DNA of 64,000 bases from Amoebidium appalachense (GCA_963693365.1 CAVNZM010000003.1:4340001-4404000); one strand, 5' to 3'. Shown: positions 1 through 15,660, counted from the stretch's first letter. Notes: a model not told the origin generated them from the letters alone. Made by a program: numbers and translations.

Positions 1-666
1 GCTTTTCATGTTTTCTGTGTAGTCGGGTGTTGTGTCTGCGATTGGACCGTATGAGGGGAATGCAGTTTGATTTCCGTTCATGTACGTGTCGTTATATGAT
101 TGGTCAGATTTTTAGTATTCATAGTATTTGCCAATCAGATGCGCAAATACCTTTGGATAGATCTGTATTCATGGAATCTGCCTGCGGCAGATAAATAGGT
201 GAGAATCGAGCATAATAAATTAGACGTAGATTGACAGAACATGCAACTGTGTTTCTACCTCTCCACACTACCCTCTCTGTTAGTGCTGTGGCATCGTGCA
301 TTGCCCAGCACCACTCTGCACGTGTTTATGTCTGTTAGTTTAGTGGCCTGATCACCCACGTATACTCTCATTCATATGCATGTGTGCCCAGGTACGTATT
401 AGTTGTAGTGTGTACACTCTCCTAGTCAGGCGAGAATAGTAGGGACTTTTACCGTAAGTCAGAACTTTTCTTGCAGTAAGCCCACATTGGGATCTGATTG
501 GCTGGAGGCGAATCAAACAATCCCGAACCCAACCAAACACAAACAAACCCTCGAGCCAATCGGAAGCTAGAGGAAATACAACTACCTACGTGCTCGACAG
601 AACACAATTTATGTCAATGAATTTCACAAATCAACCTATATATCATATATATATAATGATGATATA

Positions 667-668
<2 letters not shown>

Positions 669-744
<76 letters not shown>

Positions 745-820
745 TATGATACATACTATATATTTATATATCATTATATATATAGCATATACTATTATAG
801 TATATATGTATATATCATAC

Positions 821-858
<38 letters not shown>

Positions 859-890
859 ATATATACATATACACTATATATGTAAAAGAT
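669..890. repeat. (GT)n then (TA)-rich microsatellite
   Basis: An uninterrupted (GT)n block at 669-742 is followed by TA-rich sequence with short GT blocks. The 1-1380 stretch holds no gene I recognise; 1003-1105 is C-rich and 1300-1319 G-rich. Confidence 0.95.
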
Positions 891-3800
891 AGCAAATCTG
901 GCAGACACCACGGTGTGGACCTACGGGAGATTGGCAAATCAATTTCCACCTAAACGTTCTCTTCCTTTTGTGTTTCTTCCCGATTATCCCCTTACTGAGT
1001 GCCCCCTCCCCCCCCCCCCCTCCCCCCCCCCCTTCCCCCTCCCCCCTCCCCCCCGGCCCCTGCCTCTCCCCCTCCCCCTCCCCCCCCCCCCCCCCCCTCC
1101 CCCACTTTTTTTTGTCATGATTGTGTGTGTCAGTGTGCGTGTGAAGGGCTCTCTCTCTGTGTGTGTGTGACTGACTGAGTGTTTATTTGTGTGTCTGTCT
1201 GTGTGTGTGTGTTTGTGTGTGCTTGTGTGTGCGCACGCGGGCATGTGTGTGTCACCGTAGTGGGGAAGGGATTAGAGCCCGCGAGGGAGGAGAGGGGGGA
1301 GGGGGGGGGGGGGGGGGGATTAAAGATGATTAGTAACTATTACATGTACCCCATGGAACTCGACATGACTCACTAAAGGAGTGTTTGCACTTGTTGACCG
1401 ATTCATGCACTAACCCCACTGTGACTATTCTAAAGAAGGCCGAGAATTGAGACAGCAAGGAACACCTACTGGTCAGTGTCCTAAGCAACGAATTTGCCGG
1501 TCGAATGTACAGTACATGCTTTGTGTCGTTGACCCACAATTATTTGTCCGATTCTGGTTTGTGTCATAATGAGCCGTATTTTTTTGTCCAGTTTGGCGGC
1601 CTGCCCCTTTATTGCATCTGCAAACCCATAATAGAAAGGTTTCTGCATGAAGTTTTGCCGTAGAGACACCTTTATGGTGCATTTGCTGCTCCATCGGCCG
1701 CCCATTTAGCCAAAAAGGAGTTTGCAAAAAAGGGTCGCCTGAACACGTAGCTGAATGAGTTCCTCCTGAAAACCTTCGCGTGAGCATCATAATTCTTCCT
1801 TCTTCAGATCATTAAGGTTATATGTATTTTTGTCAAGGGGCACATCATGGTGCAGGAGATTGGCTGGTCCCACAGGAGTACAACTGCTTTCCCTTTAGCA
1901 ACTTAAAAGTTTTGTCGGCATTTATGGATGACATGCATGCAATTCTCCTTGTATGTCATTTCCCAAGATAAATATGATAGTCATGCAAACTTTTTCCTGT
2001 TACTAAATATGCGAGTCGTTCGGTGTGTATTCAAGCTCTCCCACAAATACACACTGTGAGAACCACAGAAACATGAATATACGTATTCATTATACATACT
2101 AGATGTAGCAGGGTGGCAAGAAGTTGGTTGTCGTACCAAGAGAAGTCAGAAAAAACTTTAAGCAGGTAGTACTAATCTCCTCCCACAATCAGCATGCTTA
2201 AATCACTTTCCAATAGAGGGGATTCGATAAAGCTAGCACGTTTCGGGGGACGTAGCCATTTGACTTGCACATTGCACCAATTATGCAACCAAAGGACAGG
2301 TTCACTGGCAGGCAGTGTATCTTCCCTTGTGTGGGGGTCAGAAAATTTCCCCCCTTCAAATGCAGCAGAATCAAATTACATACATGCGATCAGAGTTCTC
2401 ACAATGTACACTGAAGTTTGCATGGATGAAACGTGTATTGCCTCGGTATTAATACTTGATCAGTAGCCAAGATTTTAGGCTGAATGCTCCAGCAATGACA
2501 TTTACACAAACAAGTCCCACGGGCTCCAAATAATGCTTTTTGAGGCCGTCGTGCCGTTGCACCTCCCGTTAGGTTACACACAATGACTCCCTTCCTTCCT
2601 CCTACTAAGGTGCTTAATCCCCCCCCCCCCCCCCCCTCCCCCAAGCACATACACATCCCTCTCCTCCCCTCTCCCCCCCCCCCCCCCCTCCCCTCTCCTT
2701 AACCACACCCCCTTTCCCCGCTCTCCCCCCCTCCCCCCCCCCCCAAAAAAAAAAAAAAAAAACAAACACAAAAAAAAAAAAACAATAAATAAAGATTAAA
2801 AAGAATAATAATAAAAATTGAATGAAAGAAAAAGAAACTCTCGGGACAGTGCACACTATATCCGGTGTGCATCTGCATGCGAAATCATATGCGTACCATC
2901 TTCCATTTTGTTGTGTTTTTCTTTCCCCCGGGTACGGTAACAAGTAGTGGGCACAAATAAGCCCTCATAAACTTCTCACTTATCCCAAAATCAAGCATCC
3001 AAAAAGTCTTTTAGCACAACAATCTGCAGCAACGCTTGGTTCATTTGGGCAACTTTTCCATGTTGTACTGCACTGCATAGCTGTGCACTTGCATCTTTGA
3101 TAGGAAGTGGCCAATGCGAGTCTAGGATTAGAGGGACTTGCAGCTTGGCCTTGGCAGCAAGGTTGCCCCTTTTCAATGCGGCTGAAGAAAAAAACCGTCC
3201 GGTTCCTAGATAACCAAATACACCCACCACCCGCCTCCCCCTCCAGACTCACTTCCCCAGAATTCACTCCCCAGCCCTGTTACAAGCCCCACCTCACTCA
3301 CCCCCCCCCCCCCCCTCCCCCCCCCCCCCCCCCCTTCTTCCCCTCCCATTCGACTGCCCTAACCCACCCCATCGCTCTCCTTCCCTGTCGAGTATCCGAG
3401 GAAGGTCAAAGGAAAAGCAAGAAGAAAAGAGAGTGAGAAAAAGAGCAAAAGGAAATGCAATACAGTTTAACGTAAAGTATGTGTGTGTGTGCCAGTGTGT
3501 GTGTGCAATGGTTTGGTCATGTGCGTGTTTGTGTGTGTGTGTGTGGCCCATGCTATGTGGGGCTACTCTGGGTTTCCATGTGCGCACGTGTGTATGTGTG
3601 TGTCACGGCGGGTCTACTTATCTAGTATAGAACGTTCTTTTAATGACGCAACTTATCTGTGTGCGTGTCCCCCCCCCCCCCCCCCCCCCCCCCGGGGCCC
3701 AGCACCCTTTTCTCAAATTGTGCATGTAACAGTTTGTGTTCGAGCCCTCTTTTGCTCTCTAAATCTCAAATTGAATTTAGTCCCTCTTTTTTTGCTTTCT

Positions 3801-4324
3801 TTTTTTTTTCTTTCTTTCCAAATTGGCAAGGTCTGGTGGGGGGGGGGTGGGGGTGGGGGGTGATTGGGTTGGGGGTCTGGTGACATACAAACATCATGCT
3901 CATGCCCACGATTGAAATCTTTTTTTCTTTTTCTATCAGGGCATCTTGACTCCCAAATTAATCATTCATCCCCCCCCCCCCCCCCTCCCCCTTCCCCCCC
4001 CCCCCCCCCCCCCCCCCCCCCCACCAAACAAAAAAAAAAAAGGAAAAGAAAAAGAAAGAAAAAAAAAGAAAAGAAAAGAAAAGAAAAGAAAAGAAAAGAA
4101 AAGAAAAGAGAAAAGAAAGAAAAAGAAAAGAATAATTTGAACTAAAACATACGAGGTCTGTAACAGATAGCAAAACATTACAGTGTGGACCCAGGAGGGA
4201 TCGACGAGCCAATTTCCCCTTGGATGTCACTGGTAGAATCTGTCCCAATCAGTGTTTCTTTCCAAAGGCCCCCCCCACTCAGCGCTTGGAACCCCCCCCG
4301 GCCCTCTCCCCTTTTTTTTGGCTA

Positions 4325-4662
<338 letters not shown>

Positions 4663-5228
4663 ACCATAGTAAGCAGGGGAGTTCGGCCGGGAAAGAGGCG
4701 GGTTTAGGAATGATTAACAACTATACCATATATACCATGCACCTGGAAATAGCTCATTCTCCCACTTCTCCCACTCATTCAGCCAGAAGTGACTTGGCGA
4801 AAATGGCCGCCCAAAACACAGAGGCTCAATGGCTTCCTCCTGTGGAAGGTTCTCGTGAGTGCCAACATTTCATACTGATCAAAATTAAGGGTTTCTGCAT
4901 TGTTGTTCAGGTTCGTGTTAATAAAGTCAAGGTTGTGTGCTTTTTTTTTTTTTTCTGGTTCAGAGCACCTTATGCCAGACACATGAAAATGGTTGGCTGC
5001 CTGGCAACACGATATGAAGAATCACTTTTTGGACTGTTGGAGGGCTCAAAGTATGCAAACCGCCTCCCCCCCCTCCCCCCGGTCGACTTTTTCCTATCCG
5101 ATATATTTAGAAAGGTTTTCTTCTAAAACATTTTCGACAATGTGCAGGTGTGTGTGGGGAAAAAAGAACGGTGTGGTAATTCATACCCCTTAAATATGTT
5201 CGTCCGACGGATCAGGTGTGTGTATGTG

Positions 5229-5253
5229 TATGCGCGCGCGCGCGCGCGCGCGC

Positions 5254-5321
<68 letters not shown>

Positions 5322-5392
5322 TGTCTGTGTGTGTGTGTGTGTGTGTGTGCGTGCGTGTGTGTGTGTGTGTGCGCGCGCGTGTGGCCACACAC
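5229..5392. repeat. (GC)n followed by (GT)n
   Basis: About 11 CG/GC dinucleotides at 5231-5253 run directly into (GT)n, an alternating purine-pyrimidine tract able to adopt Z-DNA. Confidence 0.95.
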
Positions 5393-7059
5393 TCGCCTGC
5401 CTGCATGTGTGTGTGTGTTTTTGTGTGTTTAGGAGTAAGGGTGGGGGTGGGGTGGGGTGGGGTTGGGGGGGGGAGGGGGGGGTGGCCAGTTTGACACACA
5501 GCACGTCTAGCATCCCCACATTACACAGCTATGGCCGGTTCGGCACGTTCAGAGATCCTGGCATATAAGTGGTCTTCTTGAGAGAGAGGGGGGAAAAGGG
5601 AAGGGGGGAAGGGGGGAGGGGGGGGAGGGCCTGGCGGGCGTGGCGGGTGTGGATATGTACACCACACTGCGAGTTCCAGCCAGGGTTAAAGTTTACTGTG
5701 CCATACTGTGTGTCCGTAGAAGGGGCGGGGGGGGGGGGGGGGGGGGGGAGGGGGGGAGAGTGGGGAGGGGGGGGGGGGGGGGGGAGGGGGCGGGGAGGGG
5801 ATGAAAATATACATAAACACAAGCCTTAGGGTACGGTAGCACGTTTTGGGCACAAAGTAGCCTTTGAAAAGTCCTCTCTTATCCCACAAACACATGCCGC
5901 AAATCAGTAGCAACACATTAGTATGGCACAGTTTGTGCATTTCGGCAACTTTCCTTGTGTTATTTCACGGCATTGGTTGTGCAATCCCCCACCTTCCGAC
6001 TCCTGCTGAACCATAATGGCCGATTTGAGTTTCTGATATAAGGGATTTGCCAGCAGATCATGGCAAATAGGTTGCCCCTTATTAAAAGATTAATCGCAGT
6101 TCCCACATTGCTCCCCCCTTCCCCTCCCTCCCCCCTCCCCATGCACACACACAGATTCCTCCCCCCCCCCTCCCCCCCCTCCAGGCTCACTCCCCCACTC
6201 TCACCACTTCTCTCCCCCTTCCCCTTCCCCTTCCCTCTTCTCCCCCCCCCCCCCCCCCCCCCCTTCCCCCCCCCCCTTCCTTCCTTCCCCCCAAAACCCA
6301 CCCTACACACCCCACCCCACCCCGCCACTTTCCCTCCCTGTCAAGTATCCGAGGAGGGTCAAAAAAAAGGAAAGAAGAAAAGAAAGGGGGGGAAAGAGCA
6401 AAAGGAAAAGGCAACCAACAGTGTGTGTGTGGGCAACGCTTTGGATAGCGTGTGTTCGTGTGTGTGTGACAGTGTGTGGTGTTGCCCGGGCTATGTATGT
6501 GCGGATACCGGGTGTGTCAGCATGTGTTCATGTGTGTGTACATGTACGTTCTTTTTATACATATTAAGTACTCCTTGTTTCTTAACATACAAATTTGTGT
6601 TTGTGTGTCTCTCACTCTCTCTCTATCCCTGTCTTTCTCTATGTGTCTGAGCACTCCCTTCCTCTCTCTTTCTGTCTCTCTCTCTCTAAACTCTCTCTTT
6701 CCTTTTCGTTTCTCCCTCTCTTTCTTTCTTTTCAACAATTTCTGGTGGGAGGAGGGTGGGAATTCGGTGGGTTGCCAGAAGGTCACCCGGCAAGAACCCA
6801 CAACCGAAACCTTATTTCCTTGCCTTCAGTCCTCTAGCTTGCCAAGTGACGACCAACCCCCCCCCCCCCCTCCCAATCATACAGGGCCGTCTTCTTCCCT
6901 TATTCTGTCATGTAACAGATCTAGATAGTGGACATTACAGTATGAACCCTGGAGGGATTGACTGGCTATATCCCCTAGGTTTGATGTTCTGTTACAATCA
7001 GTGTTTCTTTCCGACTCTGCCGCTACTGATACCCCCCCCCCCCCCCCCCCCCCCCCCGC

Positions 7060-7765
7060 GTGGTATACCGTATGCATGATCACAATCAAAATATACGGCA
7101 TACACAGTGTACACGGATCAGCCCGGCAATGAGTGTGGCCCCTTGCAATATAATGGGTCACCTGGGTGTGTACACGGGCACATGCGTGTGTACACGGACA
7201 TAGCGGTGTGCACACGGGCACGTGAGGCAAATTAGAATATGATGTACATATAGATGACTAGCATGAGTCGAAGTACGGAGAACCATTAGCCTCGTACGAA
7301 TGCATAAGATCGAAGTACGGAGACATTAGCCTCGGGCCGTAGCCTCGTGCAAATGACAAAAGATGTGCAGTAGCCTTATTAGGCTATAGACGGTTGCTGT
7401 AGAATTCTTGTAAGAATTTATCATTGGCCAGAGGCCGGGCAAGAATCGTACAGCAGGAGAATGTTAGGATTCCCTTGCTATTGGCCGAGAACATCAAAAA
7501 CATATTAAGGTAGCCAATAGGAAAGGGGATTGGGACAGCCGTAATGGATTTATATTCTGCATATTTCTGTGATGATGCACGAGTATATAAACCACGGCTG
7601 GCCGGGGGCGTCTCTCAGTTCTGGTGTCGGAGACACTAGACCACCCTAGGTGTAAGTAGGTTTGGCACACAGTAACACGATCGTGTGGGCCACTCAACCC
7701 GGATTATTAAATACATTTGTGTTCCTTCAAAGTCACTGACCCGTGTAACAGTCTAGTTATACAAC
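7060..7765 (+). mobile_element. LTR-like insertion inside one duplication unit
   Basis: About 700 bp sit within a C run here and are missing at the equivalent position of the sister unit (near 13420-13440). The segment has CCAAT-type motifs (7422-7426, 7480-7484, 7514-7518), a TATAAA at 7585-7590, an ATTAAA at 7706-7711 and ends near GTGTAACA at 7743-7750, an arrangement like a solo LTR. It also contains a short direct repeat at 7268-7350. No coding region or clear TG...CA boundary with target duplication was found; TATAC occurs at both edges. Confidence 0.4.
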
Positions 7766-8867
7766 ACCCCCCCCCCCCCCCCCCCCCCCCCCCAAAAAAA
7801 AACATGCCCCCCCGCCCCCCGGCTTTTTTTTTTTTGGGGGGGGGGGGGGGGTAGGCTTGCACGCGCGCGTGCGCGCGCGTGTGTGTGTATGTGTGCATAT
7901 GCACTTGTGTGTATGTATCTTCGTAGTAAAGGGGAGTTGGGCCGGGGAAGAGGGGGAGGGGGGGATTTAAGTGTACTACCCTGTAGTCCATGTGATTCTA
8001 TATAATCAATTTTGATGTTTTTGCGCCTGAGGCCGAGTCATGCACTAACCCCGGACTGTTGTCTGAAAAAGGTGGAAAATGAAGACAGCAAGGAGCACTT
8101 GTTGGTCAGTGTCCTAGCCAACAATTTTGCAAATTGATAGCATGTGTTTCATGTGTTTGCGCTAGTGACCCACAATAAACTGTCAAAACTTTGTTTTTGA
8201 ATCTGCACAAGCGGAAGGACTTGGGAATTTGGCGACTCGCTTTTTTGGCAGCTGCAAGTCCATGATCATGATGGTTGTTTGCACAGTGTTCACCAGCCAG
8301 GCCGTGATGGTGCATATGCTGCACCAATCTGGCACCCATTAGCCAAATGGAGGCGGGAAAAATGGTTGCCCACAACACCATAGCTTAATCATTAAGCTCT
8401 TGTACACCTTGCATAAGGCTTTGCGTGAGAACTGATAATACGTACTAAATCAATTTAGGATTTCGTGCATTGTTGTCAACGCCGGGCAGCATAGTTATGC
8501 CAGTACACATGCAGGAGGTTAGCTGGAACTGCAGGGGGAATTACACCCACCTTCCAAGAATCATTTGGTTGGGGTATGAGTGAGCAGGTGCTTGGCACAC
8601 AGATTCATGAGAAGCTGGCACCCCCCCCCCCCCCCCCCCTCTCCCTCCTCCCCTCCTCGCCCCCCTCCCTCCATCCCCGTTCCCCTTTTTTCCCCCTGTG
8701 TACCTTTTCTATGGTTGAAGGCTTTTTCTCGAAGCTCTTTTGACGATTTGTAGGTGTGTGTAGAGGAAAGAATGAAAGTGTGATGGTCCCTACCTTCCAC
8801 ACACACAAACACGCACGGTGTACACCCACACCCACATACATACGGCACACATAGATACACATACACC

Positions 8868-9017
<150 letters not shown>

Positions 9018-9224
9018 TGCCGTGCGCGCACACTAGCACACACAATGACTGGTAGACACGTGCATGACAGGCATAGTGCACGCACACGTGGCACATGCGA
9101 GCACGCATGTAAACTCCGGGCGGCAGATACGCACACATGATTAGGGGCGGAGAGAGCCATGGGCGTGTTTTTTTTCTTGGGCTATTTTTTTTTTTTTTTT
9201 TGGGTTAGTTCGAAGGGGACTTAA

Positions 9225-9229
9225 TTGTT

Positions 9230-9261
<32 letters not shown>

Positions 9262-9266
9262 GTGGC

Positions 9267-9320
<54 letters not shown>

Positions 9321-9335
9321 GGGGGGGGGGGGGGA
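9225..9335. repeat. T run followed by a G run of about 60
   Basis: Poly-T to 9260, then an almost pure G run at 9269-9334. The equivalent place in the sister unit (14847-14944) has the same T-then-G order. Confidence 0.95.
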
Positions 9336-11340
9336 TTAAGGTGTGTAACGCTTGCGAACGTCCGCGCAAACATTTGTACCAGTCCAGGGTCGGAAAACTT
9401 GCAAGGAAAGAAGTTTGCTATGCCATGGCTCTGTGTACTTGTCGTGGGTGGGTGGAGGGAGGGGGCGGGGGGCGGGGGGAAGGGGGAGGGGGGGGGGGGG
9501 GGGAGGAACAGGTGGGGAGGAGGGGGAGGGGGGGGGGAGGGGGGGGGGGGAATGGGGGGGGGGGGGGGGGGGGGGGAGGGCGGCCTGCATGATTACCCTT
9601 GATTTTTGCCTTATTTTGCAAGAACTAAACTTCGGACCAATCATAGGAAGGCATAGTGAAGGACCACCAGATATCGTCACTGAGTTTGCCTGTTGATATC
9701 TTGTCCCACAATCAAACATCCGAAGAACATACTTTAATCCCTACATCCTCATCGGTTTCAAAGAAGGTGGGGTCCCCTCCCTTTGGCAATGCAGTGCTGC
9801 ACACCAGCAGGTACTGCAACCCAAGAATCCAACCGCAGCGGCTGTGGCGGGGTCTGCCAGAGTTATATGGCCGGCAAGGGCGAATCCCTAAAGGTGTAGC
9901 TGAATGCTCTTCAAAAGGTACCAACCTAATATTGAAATTATGCAGTGTGGATTTGTGTGCCGGCAACCCTTATATGTGCCCCCCTGTCTCCCCCCCTCCC
10001 CCCCCTGCTCCTGCCCCCCCCCCCCCCCCCCCCCTTTCATTACCACCAGCACACACACAACATTGCGATATTATGCCGGCCTTACTAAGTCGTATGTATG
10101 CTGCATGTGCATACGGTGCAATGTTGTGTGCACGTGTAGTAGTACGTGAAAGGATCAACAGGCATGCATCGCTCGTCGGTATCATACGGTATTAAAGTGT
10201 TGGTCGTAATGTAGATAGGGTCTTGGTGCGCATGAAACCGTGTGTGACCGTATCCATGCCTGTGTGTGTGTGTGTGTGTGTGTGTCTGTTGCTTGTGTGT
10301 GTGCGAATGTGTGTATGTGCATGTGTGTGTGTGGTCTACCGTAGCCTGGCATCCAAAAATCACACAGCTATGTATAAATGTTACGGCTGGGTTCAGGGAT
10401 CCTACCATAGTATTTTTTTCCAAGGGGGGGACGGGGGGGAGGGGAGGAGGAGGGGGGGGGGGGGGGAGGGGGGGAGGGAGGAGGGGGGGGGGGGGGGAGG
10501 GGAGGCAGGTGTTTATACAGCACAATGCAAGGGTTGAAAGATTATTGACAATTCATCGTTTTGTGTGCCCACACAGAAATTTTGAAAAGGAAATGTGTAT
10601 AGACGTAGACGTACAGTAGCAAGTAGTGGGCCCAAAGAAGCCCCTCAGGAATTCTCCTTTTATCCCACAATCTAGGTCCAACGACTTTCTCTAATACAAC
10701 CTCTCGGGCAACGGCTGGTGCATTTGGGCAACCCTTCCTTGTGGTTGTGCATTCCATTGGATTGCACACACTCATGCGCTTGGCGACCAAAGTATGGCTG
10801 ATGCGAGTTTCTAATCAAAGAGATTTGCATCTACGCAAGTCTGGGTAGAGTATTTGCCCCTTTCAAATGACGCTGAATGGTCTCACAGTTCCCACATAAC
10901 CAACCTCCCTCCCTCCCCTCCCCCCCCCCCCCCCCCCCCGGCTACCCTCCAAAAAGGGCAGAAAGAAAAAGCAATCAATAAACGTAGCCCTAGCGGCACG
11001 TGCACCAACAACGTGCTATAACATGTACAGTACCACACCGACAGTGGAGGCCAGCATACAAAGACCAACATATTTATGGACACAGGTACACGTGCGCACA
11101 GAGTGTTGCGGTGCTTAAACGGCCCATGATTCCGGAAAAAAAGATTGTTATGTACCGTATGATTATTAACTCTGCCACCGCCACAAATTCGCTATGCGGT
11201 GATGGGTCAAAGATTGCTGCCGGGCTTACGGTATGTGCACGACCACATGCGTAGGAACATCTTGGCATAAGCATCGTTTGTGTCCGTGTGTACGTGTGTG
11301 TCCGTGTGTACGTGTGTGTGCGTGTGTGTGTGCGTGTGTG

Positions 11341-11575
<235 letters not shown>

Positions 11576-11651
11576 GCTTGCGTGATAGATATGCGTGATA
11601 GATGTGCATGATAGATATGCATGCGTGTGGCCCCCAGGGTTGACAATGTTT

Positions 11652-11700
<49 letters not shown>

Positions 11701-11712
11701 AGCAAGTGCTAT

Positions 11713-11791
<79 letters not shown>

Positions 11792-12502
11792 TGGAACGTG
11801 GTGTGTGTGGGGGGGGAGGAGGGGTGGAGGGGGCAGCTGGGCGCTAAGTTTCACATAATGCGTCTATCGTAGTATCCCCACATCACACAGTTACAACCGT
11901 TACGGCATGTTCAGGGATCCTACCATATATGACTTTCTTTCTTCGGAGAGAGGGGGCAAGTGGGGGAGGGGGAGGGGGAGGGGGAGGGACGGAGGGGTGG
12001 GGGGAGTGGGGAGCAGTGGGAGTGGCAGGTGAGGATACGTACACTACACTTCGAGGGGTTAAAAATTGCTGTATCATAACGTGTCCCGTAAAGGGGGAGG
12101 GAGGGAGAGGGGGGGGGGGGATGGGGGGAAGGAAAATGTACACAAAAAAAGGGCTACGGGAGCAGATATTGGGCACAAATAAGCCAATGAAAAGCCTTCT
12201 ATTTTCCAACAATCAGATGCATGAAATCCCTTTTTTATAACATCAGTCTGGCAACGGTCGGTGTATTTGGGCAACCATACCATATGGTATTGCACTGCAT
12301 CGGTTGTATTTACCCTTGGCCCTTATTCCTGCCAAACCATGGCCAATGCGGGTCTCTGATCAAACTTTAGATTTGCAACCTTTTCTTGGCAGAGAGGTTG
12401 CCCTTTTCGAATGCAGCTGAATGGAAAGATTATCCTGAGTCACAGTTCCCACATAGACCTCCTCCCCCCCCATCCCCCCCCCTCTCCCCCGCTCCCTCCC
12501 CT

Positions 12503-12533
<31 letters not shown>

Positions 12534-12810
12534 ACACCCTCCCCCCCTCCCCGCCCTCCAGGTTCACTCCCCACCATCACCACTTCTCTTCCCCTTACCT
12601 TTCACCTTCGAATTCCTTCCCCCCTCTCCCCCCTCCCTCCTCCTCAACCCAAACCGCACCCTACCCCCCTTACCCCACCCCACCACTTTCCCTCCCTGTC
12701 AAGTATCCGAGGAGGGTCAAAAAGAAGGCAAGAAGAAAATAGAGGGGGGGAAAGAGCAAAAGGAAAAGGCAACCAACAGTGTGTGTGTGGGCAACCCTTT
12801 GGGTAGCGCG

Positions 12811-12851
<41 letters not shown>

Positions 12852-13469
12852 CCCGGGCTATGTGGGGATACTGGGTTTGTTTGCATGTGTTCATGTGTGT
12901 GTACATGTGCGTTCTCTTTATACATATTTAGTACTCCTTGTTTGTTAACATACAAATTTGTGTGTTTGTGTGTCTCTCGCTCTCTCTCTCTATTCCTCTC
13001 TCTCTCTGTGTGTGTCCGGGCACTCACTTCCTCTCTCTTTCGCACATTCTCTCTAGACTCTCTCTTTCCTTTTCTTTTCTCTCTTTCTCTTTCTTTCCAA
13101 TAGCTTCTGGTGGGAGCAGGGTGGTGAATGAGGGGTGACGTCGGTGGGTTGCCAGAAGGTCACCCAAAAAAGAACCCACAACTGAAACCTTATTTCCTTG
13201 CCTTCAGTCCCCTAGCTTGACGTTCAACCCCCCCCCCCTCCCCCTCCCCCTCCCCCAGCCCATCATACAGGACCATCTTCTTCCATTGTTCTGTCATGTA
13301 ACAGATAGGGAGGCATTATAGTGTGAACCCTAGAGGGATTGACTGGCCAATATCCGCTTCCATGTTCTGTTACAATCAGTGCCTAATTATTTCGGACTCT
13401 CCCGCCACAGAGGCCCCTCCCTGCATGCCCCCCTGCCCCCCGGCGTTTTTTTTTGGGGCCATGCTTGTG

Positions 13470-13625
<156 letters not shown>

Positions 13626-13746
13626 CATATGCGCTTGTGTGTATGTATCTTCGCCGTAGCAAAGGGGAGTTGGGCCGGGGAAGAGGGGAGAGGGGGGGGA
13701 CTCAAGTGTGCTACCCTGCAGTCCATGTAATTCTATATAATCAATT

Positions 13747-14223
13747 TTGATGTTTTTGCGCCTAAGGCCGAGCCATGCACTAACCCCGGACTGTTGTCTG
13801 AAAAAGGTGGGAAATGAAGACAGCAAGGAGCACTTGTTGGTCAGTGTCATAGCCAACAAATTGACCCACAATCAATTGTCCAAACTTGTTTTTGCATTTG
13901 CACAAGCCGAAGGATTTGGGAATTTGGCGACTCGCTTTCTTGGCAAGTGCAAACTCATGATCATGATGGTTGTTTGCACAGTGTTCACCAGCCAGCCAGG
14001 CCGTGATGGTGCATATGCTGCACCAATCTGGCACCCAATCAGCCAGAACGGAGTTGGGAAAGTTGTCGCCCAAAACACAATAGCTAAATCACTCTCTCGT
14101 GTACACCTTCGTGTGAGCACTAATAACTCGGGCTCATTAAAATTAAGGTTTCGTGTTTTGTTGTTAACGGGCAGCATATTTATGCCAGTACGCATGCAGA
14201 AGGCTAGCTGTAACTGTATGTAG
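13747..14223 (+). pseudogene. Best-preserved cassette copy, 158-codon open frame, helical-repeat-like
   Basis: This copy is open from 13747 to the TAG at 14221. Its middle, KLTHNQLSKLVFAFAQAEG, resembles a helix of the heptatricopeptide/octotricopeptide (HPR/OPR, RAP-protein) type, in which a Leu/Met-Ser-Asn block precedes a Trp/Phe-Ala-Phe/Leu-Ala helix. The homologous segments at 8.1 and 1.5 kb carry a 40-45 bp insertion and stops. No start, splice context or further repeats could be assembled, so it may be an exon relic and not a gene. Confidence 0.35.
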
Positions 14224-14854
14224 GGGGCGTTTACTAGATCCTTCAGGAATTATTTGGTGGGAATATGAGTGGGCAGGTGCTTGGCACACAGCTTCATGTG
14301 AAGCTTGCAGCCCCCCCCCCCCCCCCTCTCCCCCCCCCCTCCCCATCATCCCTCCTCGCCCCCCTCCCTCCATCCCCGTTCCCCTTTTTTCCCCCTATGT
14401 ACCTTTTCTATGGTTGAAGGCTTTTTCTCGAAGCTCCTTTGACGATTTGCAGGTGTGTGTAGGGGAAAGAATGAAAGTGTGATGGTCCCTACCCCCCCAA
14501 TACACAAACACGCACGGTGTACACATACGCTCACATACATACAATACACTGTCATAGATGCACAACACACACACACACACACACACACATGCTGCGCGTG
14601 CACACTAGCACATCGTGACAATGGCTGGTAGACACGTATATGACAGGCATGATGCACACACGCGCCTTGAATATGTGAGCACGCATGCAAACTCTCGCCA
14701 ACGGTGGCAGGTACGCGCACATGATTAGGGGCGGAGAGAGCTATGGGCCTGTTTTTTTCTTGAGCTAGTTATTATTAGTATTGATACTACTAGTTTGTCA
14801 TCATAAGGGGTTTTAATTGTTGTTTTCATTTTTATTTTTATTTATTTTTTTTTT

Positions 14855-14903
14855 TGGGGGGGGGGGGGTTGGGGTGGGTGGGGCGGGCAGGCGGGCGGGC
14901 GGG

Positions 14904-14945
<42 letters not shown>

Positions 14946-15097
14946 GGGGTTGGTTCCGAGATCGACGCGTAAACGGGATGAGGGAAGCACAAAGACACCA
15001 CACACGCCAGGTGCATGCCACGAGGAAGTTTCCCATCATAAATCCTCATTTCAATGAGCCTCTGTGTTTTTTTTTTTGTTTGTTTAAAGTTTTTTTT

Positions 15098-15147
<50 letters not shown>

Positions 15148-15302
15148 AGGGAGGGAGAGGAAGGGAGAAAGAGAGAAAGAGAGGGGGGGGGGGGGGGGGA
15201 GGGGGGTGGAGAGACAGGGAGAGAGAAAGAGGGTGAAGAGAATGGGGGGGGGGAGAGGGGAAAGAATGAGAGGCGGGGGGGAAGAGAGGGGGGGGGGGGG
15301 GT

Positions 15303-15336
<34 letters not shown>

Positions 15337-15489
15337 GGGGGAGATGGGGGGGGGGGGGGGGGGGGGGGGAGGGGGGGGGTGGGGAAGGGAGGGAGGGAGA
15401 GAAAGGGCGGGGGCTTTGGTGTTAAAGAGTAGAAAGTACACATTCATGACGGCCAACACAGCACGTATAAATCGGAACCCATCCACAGG

Positions 15490-15556
<67 letters not shown>

Positions 15557-15660
15557 ACATGCCAGTGGTCAAAGGCAGTCCGAGGGGGGGGGGGGGGGGG
15601 GGGGGGGATCCTCTGGGGGGGGGGGGGGGGGGGGAAGGGGGGGTCTGCATGGCAATACAC
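14855..15660. repeat. G-run and purine-rich cluster
   Basis: Repeated G runs of 20-50 bases separated by GA-rich sequence, with T runs leading into G at 15069-15115 and 15492-15560. No coding signal. Confidence 0.95.
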
